Source: Scytalidium lignicola (Eukaryota; Ascomycota; Leotiomycetes). Taken from it: a DNA stretch of 64,000 bases. The position numbers were made by a program, and so were the translations under genes. This document shows positions 12,114 through 24,549 of this stretch, one piece after another. The stretch is from the NCBI GenBank assembly GCA_002812745.2, contig NCSJ02000182.1, positions 21,169 through 85,168 on the forward strand, in the 5' to 3' direction. The first letter of the stretch is position 1; the number at the start of each line of letters is the position of its first letter. A model generated the notes under the pieces. That model was not told the DNA's origin, did no database searches, and worked only from the letters and a program-made list of their open reading frames with translations.

Positions 12114-13739
12114 ATGGCGATATTCGAGTATATTCATGTTGCTTCTACGAAAGATATTCGTCTGATCATACTTGCTCCAGGCGATATCGCACGACCAATC
12201 CGTTGTAAACTCATCAATACAAACCTAGAGTCAGCACCTCCTTATAAGGCGATTTCGTATGAATGGCGCACAATCAATGAGGGTGAACTACCCATTATCC
12301 TCAACGGATCGCAATTCTATGTTCGGTCAAATCTTCATCATGCCCTTCTAGCTATCCGAAAAGCCAGCTGCGAACAATATCTATAGGTTGACGCGATATG
12401 TATTAACCAGAATAATATTTCTGAAAAAAATCATCAAATAGGGATAATGGACAAAATATATAGCCAAGCACAAGAGGTAATAGTCTGGCTGGGCCCCGGA
12501 AATTCCGATGGAGATCTTGCGATGTCATATATCAAGCAAATCGGTCGTCATCATCCATCTCCACAATTGCTACTATATCCTTACCCATACATTGTTGATG
12601 AAATAGATGGTTTCGAGGAAAGTGCAGGAGAAGTAAGTGCATTCGCAGATTGGTGCCAGCGGAGTTACTGGCAACGGATTTGGATTGTTCAGGAAATTCA
12701 ATTTGCCCGCAAACTGATTATTCACTGTGGGTGGCAATCCATACCATGGGAAGTTTTCAGCTGCGCGCTTCAATACCTCCGCAGAGACTCAAGATTATCA
12801 GTCGATAAACGCAGAATAGTATCCAGTCTTCCAGCTTTCCTTGACGATTTCAGGGAGTCGAGAAGACGAGCGAGACTGCTGAAGGACTGGTTGAATATCT
12901 TCAACCGCTCATCATGTACAGATCCTCGGGATAAGATCTACGCCCTTATCTCACTTGCGAGTGATTGTCGCGATATCCTCATCGCAGACTACTCCAAGTC
13001 CTTGGCAGAGGTTTATAAGGATGTGCTGAATTTGTACCGCAACAACGTTGGACTTTTTAGCTTCAGTTGTTTTCTACAAAACAACCTCTGGAAAAAAGCA
13101 GAAGCAATAAAACTGACAGCTCAAGATACGGATGCAGTATGGATCTGTGGCATGTTTTATGGTTCAGTCCTCCTTATAGATGATAAAAGGGAGTTTTCAA
13201 ATAACGAGCTTGCTCCCAAAAATGTCATTGCTGGCTTCACGACGTCTCAGGATCTTGAACGCTGTGAAAATGATGCTGTTTCAATGAATAATTATGGATC
13301 CTTTCAATTTATGAGTCGAGATCTTTCCATGCATCATATTGAAATTGGTTCTTCGTTTTGGAATGAGCAGCAGCCTTTAAATTTCGATAATCTAGTAAAT
13401 ACCTCTGGTACAGACCTCCGTGAAAATATTGTCTCTTATTGGTTCAAGACTGGAGATAATCTGTATGGATTTGCACCCACACAGGCACGAGACGGTGATC
13501 TAGTTCTTAGATTCCCTTATAGTAAGGTAGCCCTGATTTTTCGCGAAAATATTGGAAATTGGAGGTTGGTTGGGAGGGCAATTGTACTTCATACATCCTT
13601 TGCTATAAAGACTGAAATTAATAGCCTGAGTATGTGGAAGGGTAATCCTAGAGATCCACCTTCTGTTTTTTTAGGATCAGACAAGGCGATCTTTCTGCGG
13701 TTGAGTTATAAGAATCTTCAAATATTGACCGCTATATAG
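12114..13739 (+). pseudogene. HET-domain (heterokaryon incompatibility) gene with one in-frame stop
   Basis: A single frame from ATG 12114 to 13739 (542 codons including the final stop) is interrupted once, by TAG at 12384-12386 (codon 91). The HET domain reads straight across it. Before it: PPYKAISYEW, ILNGSQFYVRSNLHHALLAIRK. After it: VDAICINQNN...IYSQAQEVIVWLGPG, WCQRSYWQRIWIVQEI. The family consensus at the stop is L-W-[IV]-D-A-I-C-I-N-Q, so the stop replaces the conserved Trp codon. HET proteins trigger cell death or recognition between unlike hyphae. The C-terminal 350 residues (SSCTDPRDKIYALISLAS onward) are intact. Splicing is an unlikely rescue, because the homology continues on both sides without a gap. 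A second ATG at 12447 is open, but a product from there would lack half the domain. Confidence 0.8.
12384..12386 (+). other. Nonsense codon in the HET gene
   Basis: TAG sits where the family has TGG (Trp). The G-to-A change is at a TpG, equal to CpA to TpA on the other strand, which is the RIP dinucleotide preference. Confidence 0.75.
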
Positions 13740-16700
13740 ATGAAATGACACCAGAGAAGTACTATATTGAGTATTAATGGTAATATGTTTTATATTTAAC
13801 TAAAACCTTTCCTCATTAAAATCCTAAAATCTATGTGAGAAACTTAATTTTAGTCATACTATTAAATCAACCCTCGTTATACAAGTAATAAAGATACTCT
13901 TTTTGCAAAGATAGCTAGATCAGTTTGCACAAAGTACAAGAACCTGACGAAGGCTTATACTTTCGAATACTCAAAATAAGATAGAGAAATCTTGATACCA
14001 TGTATAGTATGAGCATCATCTACTAGAATTGGGACACTAGTCTTCATTACAAGACTAAACACAGTTGTAGTAATCAACCAAGGAGATTGAGCTTAAGATG
14101 ACATTGTCCTTATGCTAAAATACAATAGCATGATGACCAATTATTTTTATAAGTCGCCTTAATACTTATTCCACAGTTATTTAATAGCTACTATTCTAGT
14201 GATTTGACAGTGAGTATTCCTTTAGACCTTTTTTCGAAATGATCTATTACTATTATTCAGTAGGTTAGCTTTGGAATTTTTATACCTTAGAAGTTTTAAA
14301 AAACTTACCTTGTTTATACCAACTTTTCAGTATTGGTTATAGCCTGCTTATCATTATATGCTTTTCCCTAAAAGAATTATACGTTTGTAATGTCCCTGTT
14401 TCTCGAAATACCACCATCTAGATAAATATATTTCATATCGCTAATTCATAGTCAATCATTATAATGCTTATATTGAAAAATTAATTATTATCTTCTAAAA
14501 TCCGAAAGAGGTCCAGGTTTAGTTCGTTTATCGAAAGTAACCAAAGAATGATGTGAAGCTTATATTATGTTTGCCTGGATAAATATGCATTATAACTAGG
14601 TTTAAAAAAAGTCTGGAGGCCATCTTCTAGCATTTTCCCCAACTCTAATACACAATTCCAGACTTGGACGTTTAGTATTATAGCTTTTACAAAGCATTAA
14701 TAAAGTGTTGCTAAAGAAATAATCATTACCCACCTTCACAAATATACATTAAGGTGATACAAGATGTATGCTTAACCACATCACTAATGTGGCAGCCATA
14801 CTTAACATGAATATTTCCATTAACTTGTGGTAGAAGACTATCTTCCGGATCATCATGTAACCGTAAATTTACTGAAAACTATTTGTCGCGAAAGAGTAGA
14901 CAAAGCGGGAGGGAAGAGGTGAAAACAGGAGAGACAAGAAGAAGAGAGACTAGAACAAAATGAATTAGAACTGAGAAAAATAGAGTAAAAATCAAAGCAG
15001 AAGAATTTGTAAGAAAGGTTGGCATAAGTTTTATGAGCACAAAGCAGGCCCAGAAGCAGGAAAAGCATTAACAAAAACAGAAGAAACAAGAGCAAGACAG
15101 GTTAGAAAAGAAGAGATGGTGATAGAAGATATGAAAACAAGATAGAAGAAAGCAACGAGTTCCTTAAGCTTGATAAATAATTGAGAATTTTTCCCCCTAC
15201 TTTTCGAGTTTTCCACCGGTGAGGTGTATAGAGGTTTGTGTTTATGTGTGTTGTGCGGTGGCTTCTCCTAATTCTAGAACTACCACTTCCTACAGAATCG
15301 AGACTCAACACCTGTACGCGGTGAGGGCTACGAACTTACAGCATAGTCTGTAAAGCCAAGATTGAGTCAGGCGATAATTATTTCTCTATCAACAATGCGT
15401 TAACGCGTCGAAAATCGACCTTCTAAACCTCCTGAAATACTACAGATAGAGATAACTACAACATCATCGTGAAAAAGCTTGGTTCTTCCTTTCAAGATAT
15501 ATGCTATACTTTATTATAATGGAAAATGAACGTGGTAAACTTACTTTTCTGCTTGACAATTGTTTACAATCTCTAAGATTAATCACGACAACAAAATACA
15601 TCTCAAAAGAAGAATAACTATCAACAAATAATCTAAGTTACAGACTTAGATATATCAACAAGCATCTTTATACAGTAGGATGAGAAATAGTTAATTAACT
15701 TCTACTATAAACAGACATTATAACAAGGGATAAACATTGAGGAAAGTAAAATTGCATAAAGCATATAGTACAATACAGGAAGATGGTGGACGAAACTACG
15801 GAGTGATGGGTGTATGGGAATTTGAATAGCTCAGGTTTTAGCTTTTAAGTAAGGCTTTGTCCTTTGCCCATTTACTAGAGAGTATTCTCCTGCTACTGGC
15901 AGCGCAATTCAAAGGAATGGCAAAATAAAGGGAATATTAGTGAAGGAAACCATGTGCTGTAGCCCGAGGAGTCTCTACAGACGCCTATAAATTAGGAGGT
16001 CAAATAAAGAGTACGATTGTAAAAAATAATNAAAAAAGCTGCCCCACTCGCTTTCCGGCTACCTGACGATTACTCAGCGTGCTCAGTTACTTTAAAATGG
16101 TTTCAGGCAACGTAGAGCCTCAAGCAATAATTGTAACATGAAACTAAAAGTTTCTCGTCCAAGAAGAAAATTAGTTCATAAACTTAAGCCATAGTTGCGG
16201 TCCCGACACATAAAACCTATCCAGAAACATAGTCTTGGCTCTTCAGGAATTGGTTTCTTGAAATGGAGGGCATTGCTACATGATGCTACTCCCCCCTTGT
16301 GATTCACTGTGTCTACACCCTAGCCACCCCCCAAAACTTAATCATCGCATGCTCCTTTCACTATTCTACTAATCACAGGAGATTACACGATGCCTGTTTT
16401 GTATAAAACTAGTCCATGGTGTGTAACTAGTCGTTTGAACTCTTATCGGAGGAGTATTACAGTATCGCTATTCAAGGCGAATTCTATCATCCCCCAAATA
16501 CTTCACACATGTAAGGGTAAAAGTGTGATTTGCGTGATCTCATCTGCTCAAACCCTTGAATAACCCTGGTAAAGCGGGGATTATATTTTATGAATATTAC
16601 CCAAATGAGTTCATAAAGTCTTTGCAGTCCTTATTCAGAATCTCACGATTCTAGTCTAATCCTCATCATAATCCCAGTTTTGACCCTTACAGGTGTGAAA

Positions 16701-17040
16701 ATTTAGAGGTGGCCCTAGTATGGATATTGTGAGAGTCACCAGGGGCCTGACGCACCAATAGAGAGTCTGTAGCAGATAACAGGGCAGTCCCTTCACGTAC
16801 ATGTTTGCGGAGAGATACTTGGACAAGGTAAGGAACTCCTAGCTATCCTAAGAAGGCTATGATTCACTACAATTCTAGTTCGCTAAATGTAAGCACATGG
16901 TATTTACGTACATAGTATTTACGTACATAGGATCACGTTGTTATAATTACGGATACGGTTCCCAACGAGCAAAGTCCATTAATCTCGTTTCCCTTCAATC
17001 TGTCATTAAATTTGTTTTGCTTAACAAACCCCAGCGAAGG
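13740..17040. other. Long AT-rich intergenic region
   Basis: 3.3 kb with no coding signal. Frames at 14850-15310 on the minus strand are low-complexity Leu/Ser/Phe runs, the shadow of A-rich purine DNA. A 15-bp direct duplication (GTATTTACGTACATA) lies at about 16900-16929. One N sits at 16031 beside an A run. Confidence 0.45.
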
Positions 17041-18240
17041 ATGTCACGAGTATTCCAAATTCAGGTTCTCAATAAGGAGAACTATGCAGATTAATCCATT
17101 ATTTCCCTTCCCCAAGATGGTCTCTTTCCTCTAAAACATGGTTCCATCCGAGTACAGTCGGATATAATTTGGCTCTCGGTGAATAACACCACTTATGCTA
17201 AAATTGGAGCGCTGCGGAGTACCACTGGATGGTGGGATATATATCCTCTTCCGCCAAATACCCCTCCAGAACTAGCAGATGCGAGTAAATACGGACGGAT
17301 CTCAGCATGGGGATTCGGTCGTGTTATCGAAAGCACATGTTCCGACGCACCAGTTAGCAGCATGGTATGGGGTTATCTTCCCATTGGTACCCTGCCAGTT
17401 GATCTTACTATCGAGACTGGGTCATTAACTAGAGAGGTGGTTGACGTCAGTTCGCATCGTACGACAGTTTTACCATTATATAACTCCTACTTGGTCTACT
17501 CGCCTACAGATATCTCCAACACGTCAAAAGACTTCAAAGGATGGACAGCGGTTCTTTGGATACCTTTTATAACAGCTTGGCTTTTGAACCGCAATGTCTT
17601 CGCGTGGGATGAGGAATTGCTCGTCCCTCCCTCGTCTCAGGTCTTATCGTGGACGATGAAGGATGCAAATCTCTCGGAGGCTGTAATCATACTTTTATCT
17701 GCCTCCTCCAAGACTGCAGTCATGATAGCCCAACAATTGAGAGAGGCAAGGCCGCTAGGGTCTCGGCCAAAGAAGATTGTAGGGGTTACATCCTCCACGT
17801 CCCATCTATTTGCGCAAGCAACAGGATTTTACGATATCGTTGTCGATTACAATGAGGCCCAAAAGGTTACTAACCTTGCGGATATGTTTTCAATACATAA
17901 ATCCACTAAAGTCAGCTTGCTGAACTGCGGGGCCCGCGGAGATGCGCACCAGATTTGGTATAATACGTTGCAACCTTATGCTGAGTCAATGCAGACGGTA
18001 CTCATAGGGTTCAGACCCGAGATAGAGCCTCCGGAAGTCGTTTTAGGACAACTCACAAAGAATACTGACATGAGCGGACAGGTCCTCAGCACTGCAGACG
18101 TGGTTGAGGGTGCAACTTTGAAGGACAGCTCATGGTTGGATCACTCCACAGCATCATTTAAAGAATTTCTTGCCAAAGGAAATGTACCAGGTCTTTCCTT
18201 GCAATGGGGCCAAGGCATGGACGATGTAAAAGAGACTTGA
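17041..18240 (+). pseudogene. DUF2855-family gene with one early in-frame stop
   Basis: The frame from ATG 17041 to the stop at 18240 spans 400 codons, normal for this fungal family. It is broken only by TAA at 17092-17094 (codon 18). Family landmarks read on both sides: FQIQVLNKENYAD before it; NNTTYAKIG, GWWDIYPLPPNTP, YGRISAWGFGRVIES and MVWGYLPIGTLPVDL after it. The middle (SEAVIILLSASSKTA, LGSRPKKIVGVTSS) resembles the nucleotide-binding part of medium-chain dehydrogenases, to which DUF2855 proteins are distantly related. The function is unknown. Without the stop the gene looks functional. Downstream in-frame ATGs (the first about 17362) would miss 100 residues. No splice pair removes the stop convincingly. 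Confidence 0.75.
17092..17094 (+). other. Nonsense codon in the DUF2855 gene
   Basis: TAA at codon 18. A CAA codon with one C-to-T change at CpA would explain it, the same signature as in the HET gene. Confidence 0.6.
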
Positions 18241-18805
18241 CAAAACATTTGCGAAGGTAGAATCGACCCACAGAAGGGCTATGTCTTTCAATTGTAGTAC
18301 GTTTTAAATAAAAAAACGAAAATTACCCCTTTATCTATCCAACTATACAGTAAACTGGAAAGATTAATGGGGTTTCTGTAGAGTCATTTGAAGAGGATGC
18401 CTTAGAGTGGGGAGGCTTCGATAATAGATTGAGATATGATAATTGACTCAGCAAATTGAAAAGAAGGGTTGAGAGGTTGATAGGTTCGAATAATCAAGTT
18501 TAGCAGTATCTTTCTAAACACTGTTTCAAAAATGCTATAAGTTCGTAAAATGCACTACGTAGATGTGTTAAGTCGTTGTATTCTTCATTGGTTAAGTAGT
18601 TATAACAGTTTGTTGTTTTTAGAAAACTAAAGATACTGTTATATCTTAAAGTAGCCTGTCTCTTTGCGAATATCCTAAATTAGCCCGGTTTTTTTTCGGT
18701 TTTTTGTTTTAGCCACAACCGAAACTAGTGCCCGAGATTCTTAAGAGCTTTTTCTCTTTTTATTTTCGTGATGCTTTAATCAAGTATTTGTTTTGTAATA
18801 CAATC
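18241..18805. other. Intergenic, no gene seen
   Basis: AT-rich spacer with promoter of the MFS gene. A TTTTTTCGGTTTTTTG tract lies near 18690. Confidence 0.45.
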
Positions 18806-20326
18806 ATGAATAAATCGGATTCAAGGACGATTGAGCAGAAGCGGCATGATGAGGAGTTGGAGATGGAGCTGGAGAGCGGAAGCCGTCCTGTTGCTGTCGC
18901 TGCGAATAATGTGTCTGCCGATGAACCGGGTAGCCAGCTACAGGTTTCCAAGTTGTATGTCGTCAATTGAACCAAACCTGACTTTCATAAATAAGAATAC
19001 TGACATGANTTTTTTTTTCGAATTTAAAGGTACCCGATTTTTGTAGTCGCCGCCGGTTTCACGGTGACGTCCATGACATGTTCCATAATCTTCGCGTTCG
19101 GCGTGTATCAAGCTCTGTATGAAGACATGGCCAAGCAACCCGGCAACCCATTTACGGGAACCTCGACCGCTCTTATCGGCCTGATTGGAATTCTTGCTAT
19201 TGCCCTAATGACTATTGGTGGGCCTTTTGTGATGCTCTGGTCTAAGATATACTCTCCTGAGATTGTAATTTCAACAGGCGGAGTAGTCTTTGGCATCGGC
19301 TTCATTCTAGCTAGTTTCAGTCAGCGTCTTTGGCAGTTTGCTCTTACTCAAGGTGTCATTGCGGGTATAGGTACCTCTATGTCATATGTCCCGATGACGG
19401 CGGTGGCACCGACTTGGTTTATGAAGCGTCGGGCTCTGGCTATGGGTGTGATTATGGCTGGTACGGGAACTGGTGGTATGATGTGGCCACCAGTACTCAG
19501 AGCCTTGATTATTCACGTAGGCTTCCGAAATGCAATGAGAGTTTCGGGCTCTATCTCAGCGCTTCTGGTAGCAGCAGCAGGATTCGCGTTGAAATGGGAG
19601 CCTCGTTTCGCCGAGAGGATTCGTGTTGAGACTCAAGGCTGGAATAAACGGACTGCATGGTTCCTCAAAGTTCCGGTGGTGGACTTGAAAGTGGCCAAAT
19701 CTAAGAAGTTTGCAGCACAAGCTTTGGGTAATTTCTTGCAATCTGCGGGATATTCTACTCCTCTATTCTTTTACGCGGCATATGCTCAGTCTCGAGGCTA
19801 TAGCACGAATGCAGCTGCGAATTTCATCACAATCAGCAACGCCTCGAACTTTGTGTCCAGGATCATTATTGGTTGGGCAGCTGACAAGTATGGTAGGCTT
19901 AATGCTCTCTTTGCAACAACCCTCATGAGCGCTATTGCTGTGCTTGCATTTTGGCTAGCTAGTACCTCTTGCAACCATGCAAGCTGTAACACAACCGCAG
20001 ATGTGCTCTTTATATTCTTTACAATTCTCTACGGTGCCTTTGCTAGTGCCTATATTTCATTGTTTCCAGCATCCCTTATTGAGCTCTTCGGCATGCAGCA
20101 TTTCACCAGTGTCAATGGAGCGCTCTCTCTTATACGTGGTGTGGGAGCTTTGCTAGGGACTCCTTTAACGGGTCTGTTGATTCCACAGGCAACAGCTTTG
20201 ATTTTACCAACGACATATCTGTACGCAGCAGTCACTGTTGGTGTATTGATGTTTGTAGCCAGCCTGGTGACTGGATGGGCAAGGCTTGAGGCAACAATCG
20301 GTCCAGAATGGAAGTGGAAGGCCTAA
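18806..20326 (+). CDS. MFS transporter, monocarboxylate (MCH/MCT-like) type
   Basis: Two exons, 18806-18954 and 19030-20326, joined in phase 2 (…SKL/YPIFVVAAG), give 481 residues. A charged cytosolic N-terminus of about 50 residues (EELEMELESGS) precedes about 12 membrane spans: FVVAAGFTVTSMTCSIIFAFGVYQ, TALIGLIGILAIALMTIGGPF, IAGIGTSMSYVPMTAVAPTW, RRALAMGVIMAGTGTGGMMWP and so on. FGVYQ in span 1 and the RRALAMG loop are typical of fungal monocarboxylate-permease-like proteins. The loop IGWAADKYGRLNAL after span 7 is the second MFS loop motif. The likely location is the plasma membrane and the substrate is unknown. The intron carries an N in a T run. It converges on the sulfotransferase-like gene, with 170 nt between stops. 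Confidence 0.85.
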
Positions 20327-20496
20327 TTACTAGAGAAACAAAACAGTATATAATGTGCTTTATCACCTTTGCCAAATGTCGGCAGGTTCTTTTATCTTAA
20401 CCTCATACTTTTACGAGCTTAAATCATGCTATAGAAATGATATTAAATGCTTTCAAATATAGATATATTCAATAGTTAATATTATGTTCTAAAGTA

Positions 20497-22283
20497 CTAT
20501 TTATCTTGCTCCTCTGCATTCACTAATTCATAATACTGTACCCTGTTTCGTCGGCGGAAGGATCCAACGAATTCAAACAACATGCTATAGTATGTCCAGG
20601 ACACCAAACAAAATAACGCAATAATACAAACAATCACGAAAACCTGTAGTAGTATAACCTATATCATAGTATTATAGTTAGTTTTGGCTAAACTTTGGCA
20701 GTATGTGATAATCCACGGAGGAAATAGTTTTCGACTTACGCTCTGCACAGTGGTTACTTTCACTACTTCCGTATACGCCAACACCTTCCCTGATGCGTCC
20801 AACGCCGCAGCCCGAATGAAAGAATCTGTTACGTTGTTTAGGTAAAAACCTGTCTCAAAACTTTTCCGTGTCATTTTCTGAATAGCCACGAATTCCTCAG
20901 AGGCTACGTCGGGCGACTCCGCGCTCTCGAGCCTCCATGCTACTACCTCTGTAGCCCCATTCCAGCTTACAAATGCCTTACTAGGTGTAACCGCAATATC
21001 TGGAGGAGATTTTGGTGCTCCAACCCAGTGACTCTTAAACGCACGGTACGATTTGACTAATCCAAGGTCCAAGATTTCAAAGAAGAGAGAGGCGCCAAAA
21101 CGAATATCACAAAGCAGTTGTCCATCAGCCGTAAACTCCGTGTATGCCGGTGAATTACCCCAACCGACGAAGACGTTGCCACTATCTGGAAGTATTTGTA
21201 CGGAACCCTGAGAAATGGCGAGGATCTTATCAGGATGAATGTAATTATTTAAGAGAGTTGCTGTCATATTATTAAGACCAAGAGAAACAGACATTCCACG
21301 ACTGAATTTAGCCCTATTGTGAAAGACATTATTCCCGTTATTATTGAAGATTGTAAGAGTATTATTCTCATGCCAATTCACATGATGTTGCCAAGCAAAA
21401 TCCGTCGCACTTCCACCGGACAGATCCGTAAAATTATTGTGTTTGCCGCCGAGGGTCCAAAGAGTCTTTCCTGAAGGACATATGCATATCACGGCATGTA
21501 AGTAACGGGACGAGACGTAGTAATTTCCTAAGGGATCTTTATGCACGCTGTTGATGTGGAAGAAATCGAAGGATGTATCCTTGCTCTTCCCGTTCTTACC
21601 ACTCGGGGCCCAGTAGGAATCGGCCATGGAAACGTGGTCGGAGGCTCGCCATTCAAAAAGAAGTTGCCGGATTTCTTGGAATAGGCCGTCGTTGATCCAG
21701 CATTTTGGGCCGAGTCCAATGTCGGAACAATTGGTTTCGGTGTTTTGGTATATTGTGATGAGCGCTGTGTTGTTTTCGGTGATCTTGAAATCGTGGAGAT
21801 CACCATGCTGGCCAACTGCTGAGACTGTATGGGCAACCTCGTAAGATGAGTCTAGCTGCTTAAGTATTAAAACCCTATAGCACAAGAAAAATGTCGGTGG
21901 AAGCATACAAGGTAGTAAGAGCCATTCGAATGCGCTGTAAAATCCGTCCCAGACCAAAAGGTCAAATATTCATTCCCTCTATACTTCTGAACCTGAAAGT
22001 TCATCACCTGCCCAAATCGAGTGTCCATCCATATTAAATTACCCCTCATGTCCAGAATAACAGGTCCAGGTTTTGGAACAACTTTGCCGCGGGGGCTTAT
22101 GAGAACGTAGGCGCCATCGTCGCTGCACCGATTATCCCATTGCGAAATCTTCACAGAAGGAGTATAGAAGTTGAAAGAAGCAAACTGCTGAGTTGGGTAT
22201 ATACTATAAAGACCGAGATCAAATGCATTCCACGAAAGTGCCGTTGCTAATACAGGGAAGACCGAAACAATGAAAAATCTCAT
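20497..22283 (-). CDS. Arylsulfotransferase-like (ASST family) membrane protein
   Basis: Three exons on the minus strand: 21909-22283, 20740-21855 and 20497-20658, all phase 0, 550 residues. A signal peptide (MRFFIVSVFPVLATALS) leads into a beta-propeller-like body of the fungal Arylsulfotran_2 group. Landmarks are YEVAHTVSAVGQHGDLHDFKI, ALITIYQN, DGLFQEI, FEWRASDHV, DFFHINSVHKDPLGNYYVSSRY, LWTLGG and WQHHVNWHENNTLTIFNN. The last exon is easily missed: it begins right after a TAG acceptor that also reads as a stop, and encodes VFVIVCIIALFCLVSWTYY, a membrane span, then a basic tail ending AEEQDK. Bacterial ASST moves sulfate between phenols. Fungal members are uncharacterised and may bind ligands instead. 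The protein is predicted to be type I membrane, with the propeller in the lumen or outside. Confidence 0.8.
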
Positions 22284-23624
22284 GCTGAGGCTTAAGTTAA
22301 AAAAGAGCGACTTATTTCAATGATGAACACCATAAAAGGGAAAATAAAGATGAATATAAGAGGAAAAACCAAAAACAAGAAGCTAAAACAAAAAACCAGC
22401 AGATAAAATAAAGGAAAATTATTGGTTTTGATAGTTTTGATACCTCTCAATGCTGTTTTCCTTGTTACAATGTCTATGTAGATCAATCTCCCCTAGCAGA
22501 ATGCTAGTAGCCCTAGACCCGAGCTAGATGCTACTTTGGGAGAAGCAACATGCAATACATCGCCTTCTAGACTGCGCATGGTCCACTTTCCCCTATACGC
22601 GTCACTACACGCGTCATGCTGCAGAGTGCTTGGTGAATTATGAACTTAAAGAATCAAGAGGTTTCATTTGAGTAGCATCGTGGGTACATGGGTGTTAAGG
22701 CCAACAGACCCACGCGCCTGGTAGGGCATCTCGTGGTGGTATCCAACCAACCCGGAATGGTACGACAGACTGAGTAGGGGGCAGAGATAGACGATGATCC
22801 CTAATTGGTTAGTGTAAAATTAATTAGATTGACCTTTTTTGTGAAGATTTATATTTAACTTAAGTATGATGGTAGCATTATTTTGTGTGTATGTGATTTG
22901 GTTATCTCGGCAAAACCTAACTTCAGGGTCGAGATTTTACAAAGATAATACTTGGAGCGTGTGTATAGGGGGGCTGTAGTTTAAAAAACCGAGGTTTAGT
23001 TTAGTCATTCATAGAACCTCGTATCAAAGCCACAAGTGACTAGGTTCATTAGCTTTGTGTGAAATAAGAACCCTGATAAGAAAAAATTGTAGGAGGGGTT
23101 GATATCCCTTTCATAGATCAAATTTCTCGGGACCGTCCCTTAAGACCAACGCGGGGATCATTACTACACGAGGATACAATGACAACAGTAGATCAGATAT
23201 AGATGTCACTAATTCAGGAAATTATTTCCGCATTATGTGGCTGTGTATGAATAAATGTGGAAAGCTGCGCGTATCGCCGTCTTTGTTTTTGCTCTCGTTT
23301 CATACGACGATTATCATTCCTGGGGCTGAATTAGAGTAATGGCACTAGTACAGCCTCGTAAAGTAACGAACGATGTGGACATACTAGAGAATTTTAACTC
23401 CGGTCCGAATATCTTCACGGAAAGAAAGTCGGAGCTATCATTTCCGTATACCGGTCTGTCTTAAGTTTAATTTCTCTTTTGGATAAGTTCAAGCCTTCGT
23501 TTTTGTTATGGTTATCCGATTTTACTGCCCACGCTCTCGNTTTTTTTCAATTGATTTTTCTAGTAATATACAAGCAACGTTCTTTAAACTATACTACATT
23601 TTGCTTTCTATACAAATTTCAAAA
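22284..23624. other. Intergenic, no gene seen
   Basis: Shared promoter region of two divergent genes with sulfotransferase-related folds. No coding signal. An N at 23540 lies before a T run in the likely 5' UTR of the gene at 23625. Confidence 0.5.
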
Positions 23625-24549
23625 ATGTTCTTTTCACGCCAATATACCCCAAAACCAATCACTGATGTATTCACTAATGATACTGATATCGACCGTCGAC
23701 AATGTCGCCGGGTAGTCCCTATGAAAGTTCTCATCCTTGGTTTGGGACGAACAGGGACATCATGTAGATCCCCCTCTCACCTATCTCATTTCTCCTTATG
23801 AATCTAACAAACCTCTAGCTATGCGTGAAGCAATGAAAGAACTGGGATATATGGACACTTACCACATGATGTCTGTCTCTATCGAAAATCCGCCAGATGC
23901 ACTCCTCTGGCAAGATGCCTTTGCTGCAAAATACGAAAATGGCCCTGCTTTCACCCGCGACAGCTGGGACCAGCTTCTTGGCCATTGCCAGGCAGTCTGC
24001 GACTGGCCCGCCATTGCCTTCGCCAAAGAACTCATTGAAGCATATCCTGAAGCTGAAGTCATCCTCACCAACCGAGATGTGGAATCCTGGTACGCGTCGA
24101 CCTTGAAAACGGTATACTGGAGAATGACCGAGCCGGAGATCCAGTGGTTGCAATATGTGAGCTGGGGAGCGGGGTACTATTACCCTATGTTAAAGAAGTT
24201 TTTCGACACTTTCTTTGAGGGCGATTTCGAAAGGAAGGGAAAAGAGATATTTTTACGGCATTACGACGAAGTGAGACAGTTGGTGCCAAAGGAGAGATTG
24301 CTCGAGTTCAAAGTCACGGAAGGTTGGGAGCCGCTGTGCAAGTTTCTGAATGTGCCGGTTCCATTGGGGAAGAAGTTTCCTCATGTCAATGATAATACGC
24401 ATTTCGTGGCTAGAAGCAAGCGGAGGAACAGGATGCAGATGGCTAATGTAGCATTAAGGATGGTGCTGGCAGGCTCTCTTTTTGCGGCTTGTTGGTTCCT
24501 AACGACTATGCTTATGTACAAATTTGCGACTAACTATATTGCGGTTTAG
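23625..24549 (+). CDS. P-loop sulfotransferase-like protein (Sulfotransfer_4 type) with C-terminal membrane anchor
   Basis: Two exons, 23625-23763 and 23819-24549, in phase 1, give 289 residues. VLILGLGRTGTSS (residues 35-47) is the PAPS-binding P-loop of this fungal/animal family, and the splice site falls inside it. MREAMKELGYMDTYHM follows. AEVILTNRDVESWYAST is the 3'-phosphate-binding strand. FKVTEGWEPLCKFLNVPVP and FPHVND are the usual C-terminal landmarks. Relatives are often mislabelled NAD-dependent epimerases. The last 35 residues form one membrane span (LAGSLFAACWFLTTMLMYKF), so this is a tail-anchored protein with a cytosolic catalytic part. The acceptor substrate is unknown. The first 32 residues before MKVL are extra to the typical core. 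Confidence 0.85.

Noticed and set aside
12362..12400. Intron removing the HET stop codon
   Set aside because: Conserved residues continue on both sides without a gap and no donor lies close upstream.
14853..15311. Leu/Ser/Phe-rich minus-strand frames
   Set aside because: Low-complexity translation of purine-rich DNA; overlapping frames, no domain or splice support.
16895..16930. 15-bp direct duplication GTATTTACGTACATA
   Set aside because: Too short and isolated to claim as a site; recorded only as local slippage.
23737..24549. NAD-dependent epimerase label for the P-loop gene
   Set aside because: The glycine-rich motif is GLGRTGTSS, a sulfotransferase P-loop; no SDR Y-x3-K.
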